From NCBI GenBank assembly GCA_963970005.1, contig CAXAMN010029027.1, positions 456,391 through 520,390 of the forward strand: DNA of 64,000 nt, written 5' to 3'. Below the pieces are notes generated by a model, which saw only the letters and a program-made list of their open reading frames with translations, was not told the origin of the DNA and made no database searches. Below, in pieces: positions 59,495 to 64,000 of the stretch (the first letter of the stretch is position 1; each line of letters starts with the position of its first letter). The position numbers and the translations under genes are program-made. This stretch comes from Durusdinium trenchii. Its lineage: Eukaryota > Sar > Dinophyceae > Suessiales > Symbiodiniaceae.

Positions 59495-61358
59495 CAGGCT
59501 CCAGGACATGCTCGCTCTCCTTCCGCGCCTGATGATCTCGCTCACAATCTCCGGCATGGCTTCCAGCGCCGCAGGGTCCACCTGGACCAACCTAGGCCGA
59601 CCGCGGGGCGCAGCGGGTTGCGCCACCTGTAAAGCTCTGACCCCCCCGGGCCGGTTCGTCGGAGTCACAGTTCTTCCAGCATCAAGAATGGCGGTTCAGC
59701 AGGGAGTGGTGGGACTGCGTTTTCCGAGTGGCAGTCCTCTGCACCCAAACTCCACGGCCCTGACTGCAGCCCAGGAACGACTGGCTTTTCGCTGCACTTT
59801 GGAGGGCTTCCACATCGACCTGAGCCTGAGCGAGGGTCAGGCTCCGTTTCATGGACACGTTTGCAGAGGGACCCAACATGTGAAAGACCTGTGATGTACT
59901 GCACCCTTAAGACTCCTGGCTCAATTCCCAAATGGTGATTGATATTGATTTATATAAAAGGTCATGCCAAAATGGTCTTTGGATGTCTTTGGCATTTGAG
60001 CCAGGAGTTCTGGGGGAGCTGTACATGTTCTAGACTACTCTCAGGTGAAACCACCCAGGTTTCGCATTCCTGCCTGGCTTTGGACCTTCAAATGCCGGTG
60101 TCTATGATGGTGACGAACTGCTTCACTGAAGCCTGCAGAAGGTCAACAGCTTGGTCCAAAACGAACACTCTCGGACACTCTTGGAATTTGTGGTGATTGC
60201 ATCAACCTCCTCAATTTCTGGACTTTCACCACTAAACAGGGTTGAAAACAAGACGGATGGTTTGACTCACGCAGGAAACTGTTTTTTGGGGGGTGTTCTT
60301 GACCTGACCTTGACCTTCTCGCCCGCGGAGGCCATTCGGCGTGCCTCGCTACAAGTTGGGTCAAAGAACCACTGGAAGCCCACCGTGACTTGGCGAGCGC
60401 CAAGGGCCCGCTGAAACTGAACCACTAGCTCTCTGCACGTGGCGCAGTGAAACCTGTGTGCCCGATGACTAGTTTTGTAAGTGGTAGAAACTGTCCAATG
60501 CCCACCTCGGATCGGCTCCAAACTAGCAACCCGATCACGGCTCTCTCTCTCTCTCATGAAGTGTTGCTGAACCAACGTCAGAAAACCGGCCCCTTCCTTC
60601 CAGCTTTGTTCACTAACTTACTTGCTTGATCTTGCTTGCTGTTGTTGACCCTAATTACCTCGACACCCACAGGGGAAACCACAGCAAATTGGCTCATGAG
60701 TTCCCCCCACCGCGGCACGGTGGATTCCGGCCTGGTAGGGCCAGAAGCGCTAGCACGAAATGCATCGCGGACCCCATGGCGCTCGGTCCCGAAGCTCTTC
60801 GTTGGGCGGAGCTCAGCCGAAACGCCGGGCATTTCGGTGTAAACCCGAGGCCTTGGGATGGTCACATCATGGACGCCTGTTGCTGGTCACATCCATGGAT
60901 GACTCCTGCTTGACGAATTCTCTTGCTATGAATTGCTTCTCATCAAGCTACCAGGGAGTTCTCTGAAACACATGTTTCTCGGAACCTGGGGTCATTACTT
61001 TGAAACCTGTGCTCCCAAATGGGACAGGTTTAACCCAATTGATCGGTCCAAACAAAGAAATGAGAAACAGAATCCCTCCTCACAACGTGTTTGCCTGATT
61101 TTGCCTGCATATGCTTGGCTTGGCGACTTGGGCAGGGCAATGTTGTCTCTGTCATGGTTGGCGCTCCGCTCCTCTGTTCAACCACACGATGGCCCAGTGT
61201 TCTTTTTGCCGTATAGTATAGCCGTTCAGAGAAGGTAGTTTCACGAGGAGCTTCAGGCGTGTCAGGCGCTTCAGGAGCTCCGTTTCATCAGGGGGCTCAC
61301 TATGTTGCTGTGGCTGTGTGCGTCGTTTCTTTCCCCATTCCTCGACCGTATCCATCAT
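59495..61358 (-). CDS. Multi-exon gene of unknown function
   Basis: Exons: 61245-61358 (start MMDTVEEWGKKRR, basic, helical; donor gtgaaa); 60659-60851 (PTKSFGTERHGVRDAFR and on to SPVGVE; donor gtaatt); 60309-60453 (FHCATCRELVVQFQRALG then VGFQWFFDPTCSEARR; donor gtcagg); about 59750-59888 (MLGPSANVSMKRSLTLAQAQ); and 59495-59626 (VDPAALEAMPEIVSEIIRR; donor gtgagc). Acceptors end AG and are followed by G. Junctions 60309/59888 and the 59626 entry are phase 0; the joins at 60851 and 60453 are not in phase as drawn, so an exon is missing. A CxxC and a second cysteine are visible in the 60.4-kb exon. No family recognised, so possibly lineage-specific. Confidence 0.55.
60541..60554. repeat. CT dinucleotide run
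   Basis: Short simple repeat in a gap between two exons of the unknown 59.5-61.4 kb gene. Confidence 0.85.
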
Positions 61359-61910
61359 GAGAATGGCTGGCCTCTTGACTGGGCCTTAAATGATGGCTTA
61401 AGTTAAGGTTCTTTATTTGCAGGGGGGCAGTCCAGGGGAGTGCAGGGGGGGTAGTCTCATGAACCCACCTTTGGCTCTCCCCTTTTGGCTCAGACCGCCG
61501 GTAGCAAGTCAGGTACCTGCGGAATCGTGGAGGCCGCGTTCAGCCGAGCTGAGCAAGGCAGGAATCATGAAACCACACGACCGAAAAGCCGGCCCTGAGG
61601 CCAGCCGCTCATACAAGTGGGGAAAGCATGGGAAAGCACATGTTTTGCAACAGGTGGCATGGTTTCGCATGAGTTTGGGGTAACCCCGACTCATCACGTG
61701 GGCTTCCATGACGGTGGGCAACCGCTTTAGCAAGCCAGATTGCGTGAAGAAACGCCTTGGACCAAATTTCACAGCCACAGCATCTACTGGAGTGTTTTTC
61801 TCTCAGTGTGTCGCATCAAGTGAGCGCTATGCCGCTATTTCTTGCAGAAACTCTGATGTACTGCGACTGCCAGTGAGACAAGCAGCTAGCAGCTTAGCAG
61901 AAGCGTCAGC

Positions 61911-63770
61911 TCAACACTGTAACTCCACGTGAGCACTACTGAGGGCCCGGAGCGTCACCGTCTGACACGCAGCGGGCCTTCCTGCAAAGGCTTCTAAGAG
62001 AAACTCAGGCACCAGCTGTCCTTCTGCCAGATCCGCTGCAGTCAACCCGTGGGAATTCCGCACATCCACTCGTGCCCCTGCAGCTACCAGTGCCGCAGCA
62101 CCTTCGTATTGAGCGGTTAACATGGCCAGCATCAAGGGTGTTGCTCTGTGACCACCGTGGTGCAGGATCTTGGTCAAGGTGGTCTGCCTTCCAAGTTTGT
62201 GCTGAACAGATTTCACCCTGGCCAAGAGTCCCATTGCTGATGACAGTTTCCACCAAGTAAATGTTTGGTCATTCACATCAGCCCTCAGCTCAACGAGGTG
62301 TTGGACTAGCTCGGCTCGACCACCATGGAGAAACATGGCAGTATGGAGAGCAAAAGTCATGTTGAGGCCTTGCCCTCCAGTTTTTCGCAGCAGCTCCTGC
62401 ACTGCATCCGTGGAACCATGGGCACAAGCTGCGTAGAACGCTGAGACCAGAATGTTCCCCTCATGCGGACTGCAGCCGGCCGCGCACAGTGCTCGGATGC
62501 CCTCTGGATTGTTTGCCACACCTGCAGCTAACATTGGGCTCCAAATGGTATGTCCAACACCAGCAAGGCTGGCTTTGGCAAAAATCAGCAAGCGCGTAGC
62601 ATCAAAATGCTGGAAGAAAAGGCAAATTGATAGTGCCGAAGAAAGAGGTGGTACTCCTAAGAGGGGTTGGTCTTGTCGTGTTCTCTGGTTGGGATTGGCT
62701 CGCCGCGCCAGCAAGCCTTGAATCAAGGGGCAACTTCCACTCAGGGCAGCATAGTGTATGGGCAACCAACCCCCACGGTCTCTCTCAGAAATTCCAGTGA
62801 GCCCGTTCTGATGTAGAAACTCCTCCACAAGCGAACCCAAGTCAAGCGGATCGGCCGAGAAGCTTGGGAGAGGTGTATAGAAGTCCTCCACTCCGGTGCC
62901 TCTCAAATACACGCTCTGCTGGTTAAGTACCACACGGTAACTCACCAAATCCCGAACCCGTAGCAGCTGCCTCAGCCTGTGCCTCAGCAAGGGTACAAGT
63001 ACTTGGGCAATCTTGGCTCGATCCTCTTCAACGGAAAAGTCCCCTTCAGCTGCTGGGCCCATCATGGGGTCGGTACCGGCACCTCCATTCAGCTCGAGCA
63101 CCGCAGAACCTTTCACACGAATCCAGGGCTTCTGCTGGCCCAGTTCGTAGCAAGCCCTTTCCAAGCGACACCAACCTCGCTGAGACCATGAGGATGGGGA
63201 GAAGACCTTGGAAGCGGCTTCACTTTCGATCACGGGGCACAGGACGAAGAAGAAGGCACTTGAAGCCACATATGCAGGGATGCTGTCGATGGCTTTGGAG
63301 AGCTCGCTGCGTTCAGAAAGGTTCGACGGTCTTTCCAGTTGAGGACATGAGAAATAGTCGTACCAAATGAAAAGGTGTCTCGATGTAAGTTCAGATGTGG
63401 CAAAGGTTTGGCTACTTGGCAGCACTGCCTCCGAACTGACGTCCAGGGGTATGTGCTGCAACTGGGACATTGCATGCCGTAGGGCTGCCTGAAAAACGCG
63501 CATCTGCTTGAACTCTGGATCTGGATGGTCCAGACCCACCCACTGGTGTGAAACAAACGCAGCATTGCCGAGGCTCTGATCAAAAACCACGAGGGTTCCT
63601 TTGGCTTTCAGCTCTTCATGCGGTTCGATCTCACCCATTTGCAGCAGTGCTGCTAGAGGTACCGTGTACATGGGCAACAGCATTGGATTGGCTTCGTCCT
63701 CGGTCAATGCCAATGACTCAGCATAAGAAGCCAATGGCGTAAGAGGAGCAGGGGATCTACAGCACAACAT
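61911..63770 (-). CDS. Intronless ankyrin-repeat protein with SHQW-type N-terminal domain (619 aa)
   Basis: One uninterrupted ORF from an ATG at 63768-63770 to a TGA at 61911. Residues ~70-205 form a domain with FVSHQW (72-77), DHPDP (81-85), FIWYDYFSCPQ (134-144), SIPAYV (163-168) and RGWCRLE (198-204). I recall similar domains in dinoflagellate proteins; the layout resembles HET- or TIR-like modules, but that is inference. Residues ~330-600 hold ankyrin-type repeats (GWLPIHYAALSGSCPLIQGL; TPLMLAMLTAQYEGAAALVA; HGLTAADLAEG). Ankyrins mediate protein binding. The lack of introns and the upstream spliced-leader relict suggest it arose by retroposition of an mRNA. Confidence 0.9.
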   Translation of the reverse strand: MLCCRSPAPLTPLASYAESLALTEDEANPMLLPMYTVPLAALLQMGEIEPHEELKAKGTLVVFDQSLGNAAFVSHQWVGLDHPDPEFKQMRVFQAALRHAMSQLQHIPLDVSSEAVLPSSQTFATSELTSRHLFIWYDYFSCPQLERPSNLSERSELSKAIDSIPAYVASSAFFFVLCPVIESEAASKVFSPSSWSQRGWCRLERACYELGQQKPWIRVKGSAVLELNGGAGTDPMMGPAAEGDFSVEEDRAKIAQVLVPLLRHRLRQLLRVRDLVSYRVVLNQQSVYLRGTGVEDFYTPLPSFSADPLDLGSLVEEFLHQNGLTGISERDRGGWLPIHYAALSGSCPLIQGLLARRANPNQRTRQDQPLLGVPPLSSALSICLFFQHFDATRLLIFAKASLAGVGHTIWSPMLAAGVANNPEGIRALCAAGCSPHEGNILVSAFYAACAHGSTDAVQELLRKTGGQGLNMTFALHTAMFLHGGRAELVQHLVELRADVNDQTFTWWKLSSAMGLLARVKSVQHKLGRQTTLTKILHHGGHRATPLMLAMLTAQYEGAAALVAAGARVDVRNSHGLTAADLAEGQLVPEFLLEAFAGRPAACQTVTLRALSSAHVELQC

Positions 63771-63858
63771 TGCTCAAAAGTCAGCTCCTCTCAAGTCCTC
63801 TTAAGCGCAAACCTTCGTAGATGGCAAAACCATAAAAGATTGAACCTGAATACTTGGC

Positions 63859-63869
63859 CTTGAGCCAAA
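63859..63869 (-). other. Relict of the dinoflagellate spliced leader
   Basis: Read on the minus strand this is tttggctcaag, the last 11 bases of the conserved 22-nt spliced leader (known). It lies 89 bases upstream of the ATG of the intronless ankyrin gene. Truncated leader relicts in this position mark genes that were re-inserted from trans-spliced mRNA. A chance 11-mer somewhere in this window is possible, but less so at this spot. Confidence 0.6.
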
Positions 63870-64000
63870 CGACTGATCTTTTAAATGGGCATATGCCGGC
63901 ACACTACTTCGCGCTTGTCCCCCCAAAAAAAAACAAGAGTTTCAGCTCCATCGACATGTGTTCGATCCTGGATCCTGGTCAAGCCAGATTCTTTTGGGAA

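Noticed and set aside
59912..60008. 13-bp inverted repeat (actcctggctcaa) with gccaaaatgg between the arms, recalling the spliced leader
   Set aside because: The leader-like word is 10 bases, in the wrong arrangement, and lacks a gene context. Probably a small foldback.
61481..61493. ccttttggctcag, resembling part of the spliced leader, on the plus strand
   Set aside because: Ten exact bases only, and no convincing plus-strand gene follows. Likely chance.
1..64000. CRISPR arrays, rRNA genes, bacterial operons
   Set aside because: No regularly spaced direct repeats, no rRNA-like sequence and no ribosome-binding-site-led operons. The split genes are eukaryotic.

Overview
The window looks like nuclear DNA of a dinoflagellate, most likely Symbiodiniaceae (inference). 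The grounds are: coding capacity in small exons separated by long gene-poor DNA; introns that end AG with G as the usual next base, with occasional GC donors beside GT; an intact Ty1/copia element of the large single-ORF type; and an 11-nt match to the 3' end of the dinoflagellate spliced leader just upstream of an intronless gene. All gene calls come from reading the sequence by eye; no database search was possible.

Layout. 1-2418: no gene recognised. 2419-11098: complete Ty1/copia LTR retrotransposon on the plus strand, with two identical 202-bp LTRs, a 5-bp target duplication, primer-binding site, one gag-pol ORF of 2379 codons and a second 232-codon ORF before the polypurine tract. 15036-21761 (minus): a multi-exon APH/EcKinase-like small-molecule kinase, rebuilt from exons whose phases mostly agree. 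22-33 kb: mostly non-coding with a few orphan exons and a minisatellite around a 10-N gap. 33496-38.27 kb (minus): a multi-exon EamA/DMT-type membrane transporter. 40567-42.15 kb (minus): a RING-finger-like protein in several exons. 42.2-44.3 kb: low-complexity repeats. 44.9-50.9 kb: orphan exons of unknown function. 51601-54553 (minus): a P-type plasma-membrane H+-ATPase with one clear intron and one apparent 1-nt frameshift. 55.1-56.1 kb: two C-terminal exons (minus). 56095-57406: a tandem 654-bp duplication, each unit carrying a 43-bp inverted-repeat hairpin element. 58.5-61.4 kb (minus): exons of one or two unrecognised genes. 61911-63770 (minus): an intronless ankyrin-repeat protein with a SHQW/WYDY N-terminal domain and a spliced-leader relict upstream.

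Every well-supported host gene is on the minus strand, consistent with a unidirectional gene array; the retrotransposon runs the other way. Several small inverted-repeat (MITE-like) elements and minisatellites fill the spaces. The most striking points are the very young copia element with a methyltransferase-like domain inside its polyprotein and an extra 3' ORF, and the reconstruction of the kinase, transporter and RING genes from scattered exons.
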